The translations under genes were made by a program, and so were the position numbers. From JAEMQF01 sp963850525 (GTDB lineage Bacteria > Pseudomonadota > Gammaproteobacteria > Burkholderiales > Burkholderiaceae_C): DNA of 64,000 nt. The notes under the pieces are model-generated. The model was given only the letters and a program-made list of their open reading frames with translations. It had not been told where the DNA came from and searched no databases. Numbering within the stretch: position 1 is the stretch's first letter; every line of letters starts with the position of its first letter. Of this stretch, positions 42,543 through 51,869 are shown in pieces. The DNA is taken from positions 1,364,001 to 1,428,000 of the forward strand of contig CAWKLQ010000008.1 of the NCBI GenBank assembly GCA_963850525.1. Direction: 5' to 3'.

Positions 42543-42866
42543 ATGAACGTCACGCTCAAACCCTTCGACTTCGCCCAAGCCGTGGCGCGCGCCGGCCTGG
42601 GCACCGACGGCCACCCGCTCGCGCGGGCCAAGGCCCTGCCGGGCGCGGACTTTCAGAACGCGCTGACGCAGGCCCTGCAATCGGTGAGCCACACGCAGAA
42701 CCAGGCCTCGCAACTGCAGCGCGCCGTGCAACTCGGCGATTCGTCGGTGAGTCTTGAAGAGACGATGGTCGCGATGCAAAAAGCGCAGCTCGGCTTCGCG
42801 GCGACGCTGCAGGTGCGCAACCGCCTCGTGCAGGCTTACAGCGACATCATGAACATGCAGGTGTAG
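42543..42866 (+). CDS. fliE: Flagellar hook-basal body protein FliE
   Basis: A 107-residue protein joining the MS ring to the rod. It shows FQNALTQALQSVSHTQNQAS and the conserved C-terminus SLEETMVAMQKAQLGFAATL then VRNRLVQAYSDIMNMQV. The ATG at 42543 follows a strong AGGAGG. It is alone on the plus strand and divergent from fliF, as in enteric bacteria, and is followed by an intrinsic terminator. Confidence 0.96.
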   Translation: MNVTLKPFDFAQAVARAGLGTDGHPLARAKALPGADFQNALTQALQSVSHTQNQASQLQRAVQLGDSSVSLEETMVAMQKAQLGFAATLQVRNRLVQAYSDIMNMQV

Positions 42867-42889
42867 CTGCGCCGTCGGCGCCAAAAAAC

Positions 42890-42916
42890 GAACACGGGCC
42901 GTAGAGGCCCGTGTTT
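42890..42916. terminator. Intrinsic terminator after fliE, probably two-way
   Basis: AACACGGGCC and GGCCCGTGTT form a 10-bp stem with loop GTAGA. T-containing sequence follows on the right and A-rich sequence precedes it on the left, so it can end both fliE (plus) and the tRNA transcript (minus). Confidence 0.8.
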
Positions 42917-42926
42917 GCTTGCTTGT

Positions 42927-43003
42927 TGGCGGAGTGGACGGGGCTCGAACCCGCGACCCCCGGCGTGACAGGCCGGTATTCTAACCAACTGAACTACCAC
43001 TCC
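42927..43003 (-). tRNA. tRNA-Asp (GTC)
   Basis: A 77-base cloverleaf including an encoded CCA. Acceptor GGAGTGG pairs with CCACTCC, the anticodon loop holds GTC in CCTGTCACG, and the T arm contains GGTTCGAGCC. It is last in transcription order of the tRNA group behind gltX. Confidence 0.95.
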
Positions 43004-43072
43004 GTGTTCGTTCTGGCTTTCTCTCTCTCTGACTCTCGTCGCGGGTCGCGAGTTGAATCGCGCCCGCCTTGT

Positions 43073-43148
43073 TGGCGTCCCCTAGGGGATTCGAACCCCT
43101 GTAATCACCGTGAAAGGGTGGTGTCCTAGGCCTCTAGACGAAGGGGAC
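43073..43148 (-). tRNA. tRNA-Glu (TTC)
   Basis: A 76-base cloverleaf with encoded CCA. Acceptor GTCCCCT pairs with AGGGGAC, the anticodon loop holds TTC in CCTTTCACG, and the T arm contains GGTTCGAATCC. It lies on the same strand as, and downstream of, the gene for glutamyl-tRNA synthetase. Confidence 0.95.
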
Positions 43149-43192
43149 AAGAAAAATTGCGACCTTCACTGCGCTGCATATCCGTAGCTTGT

Positions 43193-43268
<76 letters not shown>

Positions 43269-43324
43269 GTAGACTCAAAACAAGCCAGCGCAATTCGGGA
43301 AGAGCGGAATTATAGCCAGCGTTT

Positions 43325-44749
43325 TCAGGCGCGCTGCAAACGCAGCAGCACCACTTCGCGGGTGAACAGTTCGAGCACTGCGTCGATCGCCGGGGTCTGG
43401 GCCCGGCCGCACACGAGAACGCGGACCGCGTGCGCGAGTTGCGGCATTTTCAAACCATGCGCCGCGAGCGCCGCCTTGATCGCCTGCGCGATCGACGCCT
43501 TGTCCCACGCCACCTCGGCCAGCGCTCCTGCGAGCGTGCGCAGCGCCGGCCCGACGAGCGGTGTCACGTGCAGTGCGCGATCTTCAGCGCTCGGCGTCAC
43601 ATCCGTGAAATACATCATCAGCCACTCGGCCAATTCGGCCGTCGTCGCGCACCGATCGCGGAACAGCGAGCACATGCCTGCGAGCGGCGCACTCGCGGGC
43701 ACGCTCAAGCCGCGGCGCACGAGTTGATCCTGCAGCAAGGGCACGATGGATTCGATCTCGACCTTTTTCAGCAGCTGCGAATTCACCCAGTTCAGCTTGG
43801 CCACGTCCCATTGCGCCGGGCTGCGCGCGAGGTGTTTGCCGTCGAACCAGCGCACCAGCTGCTCGCGCTCGAAGAGTTCGTCATCGCCGTGGCTCCAGCC
43901 CAGGCGTGCAAGGTAGTTGACCATCGCTTCGGGCAGGTAGCCGGCGTCTTCGTACTGGGTGACGCTGACTGCGCCGTGGCGCTTCGAGAGCTTGTCGCCG
44001 TCGGGGCCGAGGATCATCGGCACGTGGCCGTATTCGGGCAGTTCGGCGCCGAGCGCACGCAGGATGTTGATCTGGCGCGGCGTGTTGTTCACATGGTCGT
44101 CGCCGCGGATGACGTGGCTGATCTGCATGTCCCAATCGTCGACGACGACGCAGAAGTTGTACGTGGGTGTCCCCACCGCGGTCGGATTCGCGGCACCGTC
44201 GGCCGCTGGACGCGCGATGATGAGATCGTCGAGTTCGTCGTTGCTGATGCTGATAGTGCCCTTCACCATGTCGTTCCACGTCACGACGCCCGAGTGCGGA
44301 TTCTTGAAGCGCACGACCGGGGCCACGCCACGCGGCACGCTTGCCAAGGTCTTGCCCGGCTCCGGGCGCCAGCGTCCGTCGTAGCGAGGTTTGTCGCCGC
44401 GGGCGCGCTGCGCCTCGCGCATCGCCTCCAGTTCCTCGGGCGAGCAGTAACAGCGGTAGGCCGTGCCCTCGATGAGCATCTTGGCGATGACTTCGCGGTA
44501 GCGGTCCAGGCGCTGCATCTGGAAAAACGGCCCTTCGTCCCAGTCCAGGCGCAGCCACTTCATCGCCGCGATGATCTGGTCCACGGCGTCTTGCGTCGAG
44601 CGCGCTTCGTCGGTGTCTTCGATGCGCAGAATGAAGTCGCCGCCGTGGTGCCGCGCAAACGCCCAGGAGAACAGCGCCGTGCGCGCCGTGCCCAGGTGCA
44701 GGAATCCGGTGGGCGACGGCGCGATCCGGGTGCGCACGCGGCGTGTCAC
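43325..44749 (-). CDS. gltX: Glutamyl-tRNA synthetase
   Basis: A 474-residue class I synthetase charging tRNA-Glu. The HIGH-type motif is in SPTGFLHLGTART and the KMSKS-type motif is GDKLSKRHG. Also present are RIEDTDEARSTQDAV and the Zn-like CYCSPEELEAMREAQ region. The start is GTG at 44749, which overlaps the purF stop (GTGA), so gltX and purF are translationally coupled. Three tRNA genes, including tRNA-Glu, follow on the same strand. Confidence 0.97.
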   Translation of the reverse strand: MTRRVRTRIAPSPTGFLHLGTARTALFSWAFARHHGGDFILRIEDTDEARSTQDAVDQIIAAMKWLRLDWDEGPFFQMQRLDRYREVIAKMLIEGTAYRCYCSPEELEAMREAQRARGDKPRYDGRWRPEPGKTLASVPRGVAPVVRFKNPHSGVVTWNDMVKGTISISNDELDDLIIARPAADGAANPTAVGTPTYNFCVVVDDWDMQISHVIRGDDHVNNTPRQINILRALGAELPEYGHVPMILGPDGDKLSKRHGAVSVTQYEDAGYLPEAMVNYLARLGWSHGDDELFEREQLVRWFDGKHLARSPAQWDVAKLNWVNSQLLKKVEIESIVPLLQDQLVRRGLSVPASAPLAGMCSLFRDRCATTAELAEWLMMYFTDVTPSAEDRALHVTPLVGPALRTLAGALAEVAWDKASIAQAIKAALAAHGLKMPQLAHAVRVLVCGRAQTPAIDAVLELFTREVVLLRLQRA

Positions 44750-46272
44750 GGGCCTTGCTCCGCCACGCCCTGCAGCACCAGGCGGGTTCGGTCGGCGCCC
44801 TCTTCTTCTTCGCCTTGGCTGCTGCGCTGTGCCGCCATCGTCGCGAAATCTTCGGCGCTCACGTCGCCCGTGATGTAGACGCCATCGAAACACGACGCCT
44901 CGAAACCGCGAATCGCCGGGTTCAGCGCCCCGACGACTTTCTTCATCGCTGCAATGTCCTGGTAGATCAGCGCGTCGGCGCCGATGAAGCGGCGAATCTC
45001 TTCGTTGCTGCGGTTGTGCGCGATGAGTTCGGAATGCGTGGGCATGTCGATGCCGTAGACATTGGGGTAGCGCACGGGTGGCGCGGCCGACGCCATGTAG
45101 ACCTTGCGCGCGCCCGCGTCGCGCGCCATCTGGACGATCTCTTTGGACGTGGTGCCGCGCACGATCGAATCGTCCACCAGCAGCACGTTGCGCCCTTTGA
45201 ACTCGACACCGATCGCGTTCAATTTTTGCCGCACCGACTTGGCGCGCACCCCCTGGCCGGGCATGATGAAAGTGCGCCCGACGTAGCGGTTCTTCACGAA
45301 GCCCTCGCGGTACGGCTTGCCGATGCGCTGCGCGAGTTGCATCGCCGAAGGCCGGCTCGACTCCGGAATCGGCACGACGACGTCGATGTCGCTCGGCGGC
45401 ATCGTCGAGATGAGGCGCTGCGCGAGCGTCTCGCCCAGGTTCAGGCGTGCCTGGTAGACCGAGACGCCGTCCATCACCGAATCGGGCCGTGCGAGATAGA
45501 CGAACTCGAACATGCACGGGTTCAGGCTCGGATTCTCAGCACACTGGCGCGCATGCAACTTGCCCTGCAGGTCGACGAAGATCGCTTCGCCCGGTGCCAC
45601 GTCGCGCGCCAGCGAGTGGCCGGTCCCTTCGATCGCGACCGACTCGCTCGCCACCATCCACTCGGCCCCGTTCGCGCCCACACCCTGGCCGAAGCACAAG
45701 GGGCGAATGCCGAACGGGTCGCGAAATCCGAGCAGGCCGTGCCCGGCAATCAGCGCGACGACGGCGTACGACCCCTTGAGGCGCTTGTGCACGGCGGCCA
45801 CCGCCTGGAACACCGCGTCGGGCGTGAGCGCGATGCCTGACGCGGCGCTCTGCAGTTCGTGCGCGAGCACGTTGATCAGGACTTCGGTGTCGCTCTCGGT
45901 GTTGATGTGGCGCCTGTCCACCGAGATCAATTCGCGCTTCAGCGCCGCGGCGTTCGTCAGGTTGCCGTTGTGCACGAGCACGATGCCGAACGGCGCGTTC
46001 ACGTAAAAAGGCTGGGCTTCTTCTTCGCTGTAGGCGTTGCCGGCTGTCGGGTAGCGCACCTGGCCTATGCCCACCGTGCCGACCAGGGTGCGCATATTGC
46101 GCGTGCGGAACACGTCGCGCACCATGCCGCGTGCCTTGTGCATGAAACATTTGGTGCCCTGCATCGTGACGATGCCCGCGGCGTCTTGGCCGCGATGCTG
46201 CAGCAGCAGCAGCGCGTCGTAAATCAGCTGGTTGACCGGGTCTTTGGCGATGACGCCGACGATGCCGCACAT
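44746..46272 (-). CDS. purF: Amidophosphoribosyltransferase
   Basis: A 508-residue enzyme making 5-phosphoribosylamine, the first committed step of purine synthesis. The N-terminal nucleophile is Cys2 (MCGIVGVIA), the glutaminase domain has QHRGQDAAG and VHNGNLTN, and the PRPP site is NVLLVDDSIVRGTTSKE. Start at 46272 follows from the obligatory Cys2. It follows cvpA (19-base gap), the classic cvpA-purF pair, and overlaps gltX. Confidence 0.97.
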   Translation of the reverse strand: MCGIVGVIAKDPVNQLIYDALLLLQHRGQDAAGIVTMQGTKCFMHKARGMVRDVFRTRNMRTLVGTVGIGQVRYPTAGNAYSEEEAQPFYVNAPFGIVLVHNGNLTNAAALKRELISVDRRHINTESDTEVLINVLAHELQSAASGIALTPDAVFQAVAAVHKRLKGSYAVVALIAGHGLLGFRDPFGIRPLCFGQGVGANGAEWMVASESVAIEGTGHSLARDVAPGEAIFVDLQGKLHARQCAENPSLNPCMFEFVYLARPDSVMDGVSVYQARLNLGETLAQRLISTMPPSDIDVVVPIPESSRPSAMQLAQRIGKPYREGFVKNRYVGRTFIMPGQGVRAKSVRQKLNAIGVEFKGRNVLLVDDSIVRGTTSKEIVQMARDAGARKVYMASAAPPVRYPNVYGIDMPTHSELIAHNRSNEEIRRFIGADALIYQDIAAMKKVVGALNPAIRGFEASCFDGVYITGDVSAEDFATMAAQRSSQGEEEEGADRTRLVLQGVAEQGP

Positions 46273-46291
46273 AGGTTGACCTCGGATGGCT

Positions 46292-46792
46292 CTAGGCGGG
46301 CAGGTGCCGCGAAATCTCTTCAGGCAGCACGGGCTTGAGGCCACGCAGCGCAGCCTCCAACCACCCCGCGCCCGTGGACTGGCGCCAAGTCGGCGACTCC
46401 GCGAGCGGCGTGAGCCGCACCAGGGTGGCGACGACGAGCAAGAGCACAACGCCACGCAACAGCCCAAACGCCGCGCCGAGCGTTCGATCCGTTGCGCTCA
46501 GAGGCGAGCCCCGCACCCACATGCGCAGCACGCGCGCCACCAGACTCCAGAGCAACAGGACGACGATGAACGTGACGCCGAAAGCAACGCCTTGGCGCAC
46601 GCCGAGATTCGACACAGCCGCGGGGATATAGAGCACCAGGCTCGGCGCGAGCCACTGCGCCACCAGGTACGCGGCAAACCAGCCGATCGCCGAGAGCATT
46701 TCGAACAGCAGCCCGCGAACGACGCCCACGCCCATCGAAATCAACACGATCACGATCAGCGACACGTCGAGCCACGCCGTCAGCGGGTTCAT
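46292..46792 (-). CDS. cvpA: CvpA family membrane protein
   Basis: A 166-residue inner-membrane protein with four helices (LDVSLIVIVLISMGVGVVRG, MLSAIGWFAAYLVAQWLA, FGVTFIVVLLLWSLVARVL, FGLLRGVVLLLVVATLV). The family is linked to colicin V production and envelope homeostasis and is usually encoded before purF, as here. Confidence 0.93.
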   Translation of the reverse strand: MNPLTAWLDVSLIVIVLISMGVGVVRGLLFEMLSAIGWFAAYLVAQWLAPSLVLYIPAAVSNLGVRQGVAFGVTFIVVLLLWSLVARVLRMWVRGSPLSATDRTLGAAFGLLRGVVLLLVVATLVRLTPLAESPTWRQSTGAGWLEAALRGLKPVLPEEISRHLPA

Positions 46793-46808
46793 GCAATGGC
46801 CCGGTCCA

Positions 46809-47450
46809 TCACAAGGTCAGCACGACGGCGCTCAAGCCGCCTGCCTTGGCCTTGGCGGCTGCTTGCTCGGCGGCCTCGCGCGTGACGAAGGGGCCGATGC
46901 GCACGCGCACCCGATTTCCGGCCACGGTCTCGGCGACTTGCGTATAGGTTTTCAAGCCCAGCCTTTCGGCGCGCGCACGCATCGCCTGCACTGCCGTGGC
47001 GTCGGCAAAGGCTCCGATCTGCACGACGAATCGACCTGCGGTTTCGGCCGGCGGCGCAGGGGGCTTGGCTGCGACCGGTGGTGCGGGGGTCGGCACCGTC
47101 ACCGCAGCAACTGCCGGTGCGGTGGCGGGCGCGGGCCGAGCTACCGCGGTTGAGTTGACGGCTGCCACAGGCTCTTCGCGACGCACGACGCCCGAACTGG
47201 AGGGGACCGGCACAACCGCGCTTGCCGGTTGAGCGGGCCGCGGCGCGGGCGCCTGGACCGCGGGCGCTGCGTCTTTGCGCGGAATTTCGATCGTCACATC
47301 CACGGGAATCGGCCGCGGTTGCGTTTCGAAGACGAGCGGGAAACCGATGATGCCCACGAGCAGCAGCACGACCGCACCGATCAGGCGCTGCCTGGCCTTG
47401 GTGCGCGCTTCTTGCACGGTGTCGACCGCAGTCGATTTCGATTGAGGCAT
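46809..47450 (-). CDS. SPOR-domain protein (DedD-like)
   Basis: A 213-residue single-pass membrane protein. A cytoplasmic start (ARTKARQRLIG) is followed by the helix AVVLLLVGIIGFPLVF, a Pro/Ala/Val-rich periplasmic linker, and the C-terminal SPOR domain (FVVQIGAFADATAVQAMRAR, YTQVAETVAGNRVRVRIGPF). SPOR domains bind denuded septal peptidoglycan, so a division-site role like that of DedD is likely. Between folC and cvpA, the usual order. Confidence 0.92.
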   Translation of the reverse strand: MPQSKSTAVDTVQEARTKARQRLIGAVVLLLVGIIGFPLVFETQPRPIPVDVTIEIPRKDAAPAVQAPAPRPAQPASAVVPVPSSSGVVRREEPVAAVNSTAVARPAPATAPAVAAVTVPTPAPPVAAKPPAPPAETAGRFVVQIGAFADATAVQAMRARAERLGLKTYTQVAETVAGNRVRVRIGPFVTREAAEQAAAKAKAGGLSAVVLTL

Positions 47451-47558
47451 CGAGGGGGAGTTGTGGCGTTGGTGAAAAGGCGCTGGCGCTTTCAGTTGCG
47501 GCGGTTCGGCGATTGAGCCGGCGTGCGCAGCGTCATTCGGGTCGCGCCGTTCGGCCGG

Positions 47559-48884
47559 TCAATTCGAGTGATTTCCGCTCAGCCGAGGCAAACCGTTCTT
47601 CAGCACGCCACCCACGGTGTAGAACGATCCAAAGACGACGATTCTATCAGCGGGGTCTGCCGCGCCAAGCGCTGCGGCCAGCGCCTGCGCAGGGTCCTCA
47701 TGGCACGAGCAAACGACCGTGCGCCCCGGCCGCTGCGGCGCGACCGCAGTGGCGCGAATCGCCTGCTCCAGTTCGCTGGCGCGCGCCGCACGCGGCGTGG
47801 CCAGGTCGGTCAAGTACCACGCGTCGACGAGCGGCGCGATGCGTTGCACGATGGCCCCGATGTCTTTATCGCGCATCGCGCCGAACACGGCGTGGGTGCG
47901 CGGGTGAAAACCCATGCGCTCCAGGTTGTGCGCGAGTGCGGCGACGGCGTGCGGGTTGTGCGCGACGTCGAGCACGAGCGTCGGCCGCCCCGCGACGATT
48001 TGAAAGCGCCCCGGCAATTCCACTTGCGCGAGGCCGGTTCGCACCGCCTGTGCCGACACGGGAAGTGCGTCGCGCAGCGCCTCGAACGCCGCGAGCGCGC
48101 CCGACGCGTTGAGCAACTGGTTCGCGCCGCGCAATGCCGGGTAAGCCAGACCGGCGTAGCGCTGGCTGCGGCCCTCCCAGTTCCATTGCTGCTCGACACC
48201 GCGGTAGTTGAAATCGCGCCCAATGCAGCGCAAATCGGCGTGCAGGCTCGCGGCGTGTTCGATCACGCTGCGGGGTGGCAACGGGTCGCTGACGATCACG
48301 GGTTTGCCGGCGCGCATCACGCCCGCCTTCTCGTAGCCGATCGCCTCGCGCGTGTCGCCGAGGAATTCGCTGTGATCGATGTCGATGCTGGTGATGACGC
48401 TGCAATCCGCATCGACGGCGTTCACCGCGTCGAAACGCCCGCCCAGGCCCACTTCGAGAATCACCAGGTCGAGTGGCGTCTTGGACAGCAGGCGCATGAT
48501 GGCAAGCGTCGTGAACTCGAACGACGTCAGCGCCCACTCGCCACGTACGCGCTCAACCGCCTCGAAGTGCGGCAGAAGCGAATCCGCTGCGACACTGCGC
48601 CCGCCGATTCGGCAGCGTTCTTCGAAGTGCACCAGATGCGGCTTGATGTAGGCGCCGACGCGATAACCCGCCGCCAGCGCGATGGCCTCGAGCATCGCGC
48701 ACGTCGAGCCCTTGCCGTTGGTTCCGGCCACCGTGATGACGGGCACGTTGAATCGCAGACCCAAGCGCTGCTTGACCTCGCGCACGCGCTCGAGCGACAG
48801 GTCGATGTCTTTGGCGTGCAGCCGCTCGCAGCGCGCCAACCAGGCGTCGAGCGTCGTGGGGAGTTCGATCGAGGAGCCGACCAA
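47559..48884 (-). CDS. folC: Folylpolyglutamate/dihydrofolate synthase
   Basis: A 441-residue Mur-ligase-fold enzyme. The ATP loop is VAGTNGKGSTCAMLE near 50, then KPHLVHFEERCRIGG, the central VILEVGLGGRFDAVN and the C-terminal domain with VLDVAHNPHAVAAL. It makes dihydrofolate and adds Glu to folates. The listed start is a TTG at 48884; no ATG lies near the conserved N-terminus, so the exact start is uncertain. It follows accD by 19 bases. Confidence 0.94.
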   Translation of the reverse strand: MVGSSIELPTTLDAWLARCERLHAKDIDLSLERVREVKQRLGLRFNVPVITVAGTNGKGSTCAMLEAIALAAGYRVGAYIKPHLVHFEERCRIGGRSVAADSLLPHFEAVERVRGEWALTSFEFTTLAIMRLLSKTPLDLVILEVGLGGRFDAVNAVDADCSVITSIDIDHSEFLGDTREAIGYEKAGVMRAGKPVIVSDPLPPRSVIEHAASLHADLRCIGRDFNYRGVEQQWNWEGRSQRYAGLAYPALRGANQLLNASGALAAFEALRDALPVSAQAVRTGLAQVELPGRFQIVAGRPTLVLDVAHNPHAVAALAHNLERMGFHPRTHAVFGAMRDKDIGAIVQRIAPLVDAWYLTDLATPRAARASELEQAIRATAVAPQRPGRTVVCSCHEDPAQALAAALGAADPADRIVVFGSFYTVGGVLKNGLPRLSGNHSN

Positions 48885-48903
48885 TCAGAGCCTGCTCAGG
48901 CCC

Positions 48904-49776
48904 TCAGGCCATCGCGTCGGAACTGAGGCGCTGCAGCATCGCGATCGCGCGCGCGACCGTGGCACGCATTTCGCGCCTGTCGACGATCATGTCGATCGCG
49001 CCGGTCTTGAGCAGGAACTCGGCGCGCTGAAAACCTTCAGGGAGCTTTTCGCGAACCGTGTTCTCAATGACGCGCGGCCCGGCAAAACCGATCAGCGCTT
49101 TCGGCTCGGCCATGACGACGTCGCCGACGAACGCAAAACTCGCCGACACGCCACCCATCGTCGGATCGGTCAGCACGCTGATGTAAGGCAACTTGGCCTG
49201 CGCCAGGCGCGTCAACGACGCGTTCGTCTTGGCCATCTGCATCAGGCTCAGCAGCCCTTCCTGCATGCGCGCGCCGCCGGTCGAGGCAAAGCTGATGAAA
49301 GGCGTTTTCTGCTCGCACGCCGTCTCCACGCCGCGCACGAAGCGTTCGCCCACCACCGAGCCCATCGAGCCGCCCATGAAGTCGAACTCAAAGCATGCCG
49401 CAACCACAGGAATGCTGAACACCGCGCCGCCCATCACGACGAGCGCGTCGGTCTCGCCGGTTTGCTCGAGCGCGTCGCGCAGGCGCTCGGGGTATTTGCG
49501 GCTGTCCTTGAACTTCAGCGGGTCGACGGGAAGAACTTCTTGGCCGATCTCGTAGCGCCCTTCCGCGTCAAGAAATGCATCGAGACGCGAACGCGCCGCG
49601 ATGCGGTGGTGCTGGCCGCACTTCGGGCAGACGTTGACGTTTTGCTCAAGGTCGGTCTTGTAGAGCACCGTCTCGCACGCCGGGCATTTGATCCACAACC
49701 CCTCGGGAACCGTGCGGCGCTCGCTCGGGTCGGTGGGTTGGATCTTGGACGGCAGCAGTTTTTCTAGCCAGCTCAT
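48904..49776 (-). CDS. accD: Acetyl-CoA carboxylase carboxyltransferase subunit beta
   Basis: A 290-residue subunit making malonyl-CoA with AccA. The Zn ribbon shows CPAC and CPKC near 35 and 57. The carboxyltransferase core contains MGGSMGSVVGERFVRG, FASTGGARMQEG and LIGFAGPRVIENTVREK. The ATG at 49776 (MSWLEKLLPSKI) is the family start. Its malonyl-CoA product also feeds the pigment ketosynthases, though it is not linked to that locus. Confidence 0.97.
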   Translation of the reverse strand: MSWLEKLLPSKIQPTDPSERRTVPEGLWIKCPACETVLYKTDLEQNVNVCPKCGQHHRIAARSRLDAFLDAEGRYEIGQEVLPVDPLKFKDSRKYPERLRDALEQTGETDALVVMGGAVFSIPVVAACFEFDFMGGSMGSVVGERFVRGVETACEQKTPFISFASTGGARMQEGLLSLMQMAKTNASLTRLAQAKLPYISVLTDPTMGGVSASFAFVGDVVMAEPKALIGFAGPRVIENTVREKLPEGFQRAEFLLKTGAIDMIVDRREMRATVARAIAMLQRLSSDAMA

Positions 49777-49795
49777 TTGCTGAGTCCTTTCAGTT

Positions 49796-50593
49796 TCACG
49801 AATCCAGGGCGGTTCGGATCGATGCGATGAACTCGGCCGCACCTGCCGCCACATTGTCGCGCGTTCGGGTTTCGAGCCATTGCACCAGCGCCGAGCCGAT
49901 CACCACAGCGTCGCACACGTCGGCGACGGCGCGTGCGGTTCGCCCGTCGCGAATGCCGAAACCCACGCCAACCGGCAGTTTGACATGCGCCTTGATGCGC
50001 GGAATCGCTTCGCCGACCGCCGCCACATCGAGGTGGCCCGCGCCCGTCACGCCTTTCAGCGACACATAGTAGACGTAGCCGCTTGCGGCGCGCGCGACGC
50101 TGGCGATGCGTGCCTCGGTCGAGGTCGGCGCGAGCAGAAAAATCGGGTCGATCTCGGCGCGCTTCAACGCGCCGACGAATCCTCCGCATTCCTCAGGCGG
50201 GTAGTCGACGACGAGAACGCCATCGACGCCGGCACTTTGCGCATCGGCAATGAAGCGCTCACTTCCGTAGCGCTCGATCGGGTTCGCGTAGCCCATCAGC
50301 ACGACGGGTGTCGTCGCGTCGTGGACGCGAAATTCACGAACGTAACCCAGCACTTGCGGCATGCCGACGCCTCTGGCCAAGGCGCGCTCCGAGGCCTTCT
50401 GGATCACCGGGCCGTCCGCCATGGGGTCGGAAAAAGGCACGCCCAGTTCGATCAGGTCGGCGCCGGCCTTGGCCATCGCGCGCATGATGTCGACCGTCGC
50501 GTCGGCGAACGGGTCACCCGCGGCGATGTAGGGAATGAGCGCCTTGCGCCCACGCTTTTGCAGATTCGCGAAGGTGGCGGCGATGCGGCTCAT
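49796..50593 (-). CDS. trpA: Tryptophan synthase alpha subunit
   Basis: A 265-residue TIM-barrel enzyme cleaving indole-3-glycerol phosphate to indole. It carries ALIPYIAAGDPF, the catalytic Glu in DLIELGVPFSDPMADGPVIQ (near 53-72) and VGFGIRDGRTA near the C-terminus. The ATG at 50593 overlaps the trpB stop. Confidence 0.97.
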   Translation of the reverse strand: MSRIAATFANLQKRGRKALIPYIAAGDPFADATVDIMRAMAKAGADLIELGVPFSDPMADGPVIQKASERALARGVGMPQVLGYVREFRVHDATTPVVLMGYANPIERYGSERFIADAQSAGVDGVLVVDYPPEECGGFVGALKRAEIDPIFLLAPTSTEARIASVARAASGYVYYVSLKGVTGAGHLDVAAVGEAIPRIKAHVKLPVGVGFGIRDGRTARAVADVCDAVVIGSALVQWLETRTRDNVAAGAAEFIASIRTALDS

Positions 50594-51852
50594 CGCGGCC
50601 CCGCCATGGAGGCAGCGCTGCCCTTGACCGTCTGACCGCGGCACGACGGCCGGCAGAAGAACTCGGCGCCTGAGAGGTCCGCCACGGTGCCGATGTCTTT
50701 GTCGCCACGCCCCGAGAGGTTCACGAGCAGGTGTTTGTCCTTGCCGAGCGTCGCGGCCAGCTTCATCGCATACGCGACGGCGTGGCTCGATTCGAGCGCG
50801 GGGATGATGCCTTCAGTGCGGCACAGGCGATGAAACGCTTCGAGCGCCTCGTCGTCGGTGATGCTCACGTATTCGGCGCGGCCGATGTCTTTCAGGTAGG
50901 CGTGCTCGGGGCCGACGCCCGGGTAGTCCAACCCCGCCGAGACCGAATGCGTCTCCATGATCTGGCCGTTTGCGTCTTGCAGCAAGTAGGTTCGGTTGCC
51001 GTGCAGCACCCCCGGCGAGCCGGCGCTGAGCGACGCGGCGTGTTTGCCGCTGTTCAGACCCTGCCCCGCGGCCTCGACGCCGATGAGGCGCGTGTTCGCA
51101 TGTTCGATGTACGGATAGAACAAGCCCATCGCGTTGCTGCCGCCACCCACGCAGGCGAGCACGGCGTCGGGCTGGCGGCCGATCATCTCGGGCATCTGGG
51201 CTATGCACTCGTCGCCGATGACACGCTGAAAATCGCGCACCATCATCGGATAGGGGTGCGGACCGGCGACCGTGCCGATGATGTAGAACGTGTTCTCGAC
51301 GTTTGTCACCCAGTCGCGCAAAGCCTCGTTGAGCGCGTCTTTCAACGTCTTCGAGCCGCTCTCCACCGGGACGACTTTCGCGCCAAGCAGGTGCATGCGA
51401 TACACATTGGGCGACTGGCGCTTGATGTCTTCGCTGCCCATGTAGACGACGCACTCCAGCCCATAGCGCGCGCAAATCGTTGCCGTGGCCACGCCGTGCT
51501 GGCCGGCGCCGGTTTCGGCGATGACGCGCGGCTTGCCCATGCGCCGCGCGAGCATCGCCTGGCCTATCGTGTTGTTCACCTTGTGCGCGCCGGTGTGGTT
51601 CAGGTCTTCGCGCTTCAGGTGGATTTGCGCGCCGCCGATTTCGCGCGACAGGCGCGCCGCGTGGTACACGGGGCTGGGCCGGCCGACGAAGTGGCGCAGC
51701 TCGGAGCGGAATTCGGCGATGAACGCCGGGTCTTCGCGCACCTCGGCGTAGACGCGTTTCAGTTCGTCGATCGCGTGGATCAGGGTTTCGGCGACGAAGG
51801 TGCCGCCATAAGGGCCAAAGTGGCCCATTGAATCGGGTTGCTGGTAGTTCAC
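50590..51852 (-). CDS. trpB: Tryptophan synthase beta subunit
   Basis: A 420-residue PLP enzyme joining indole and serine. The PLP Lys is in NHTGAHKVNNTIGQA near 95, the phosphate loop GGGSNAMG near 240, and the C-terminal catalytic region LLVNLSGRGDKDI is present. The GTG at 51852 (VNYQQPDSMGHFGPYGG) is chosen because YQQPD precedes the conserved GHFGPYGG; an ATG at 51828 is a shorter alternative. About 25 extra residues follow VADLSGAEFF, beyond the usual family end. Confidence 0.96.
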   Translation of the reverse strand: MNYQQPDSMGHFGPYGGTFVAETLIHAIDELKRVYAEVREDPAFIAEFRSELRHFVGRPSPVYHAARLSREIGGAQIHLKREDLNHTGAHKVNNTIGQAMLARRMGKPRVIAETGAGQHGVATATICARYGLECVVYMGSEDIKRQSPNVYRMHLLGAKVVPVESGSKTLKDALNEALRDWVTNVENTFYIIGTVAGPHPYPMMVRDFQRVIGDECIAQMPEMIGRQPDAVLACVGGGSNAMGLFYPYIEHANTRLIGVEAAGQGLNSGKHAASLSAGSPGVLHGNRTYLLQDANGQIMETHSVSAGLDYPGVGPEHAYLKDIGRAEYVSITDDEALEAFHRLCRTEGIIPALESSHAVAYAMKLAATLGKDKHLLVNLSGRGDKDIGTVADLSGAEFFCRPSCRGQTVKGSAASMAGPR

Positions 51853-51869
51853 TGCGGTCTCACGGGTTC

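Noticed and set aside
38868..42866. A 1332-codon plus-strand open frame covering fliH-fliF
   Set aside because: Only its last 108 codons, fliE, are real; the rest is antisense to intact flagellar genes.
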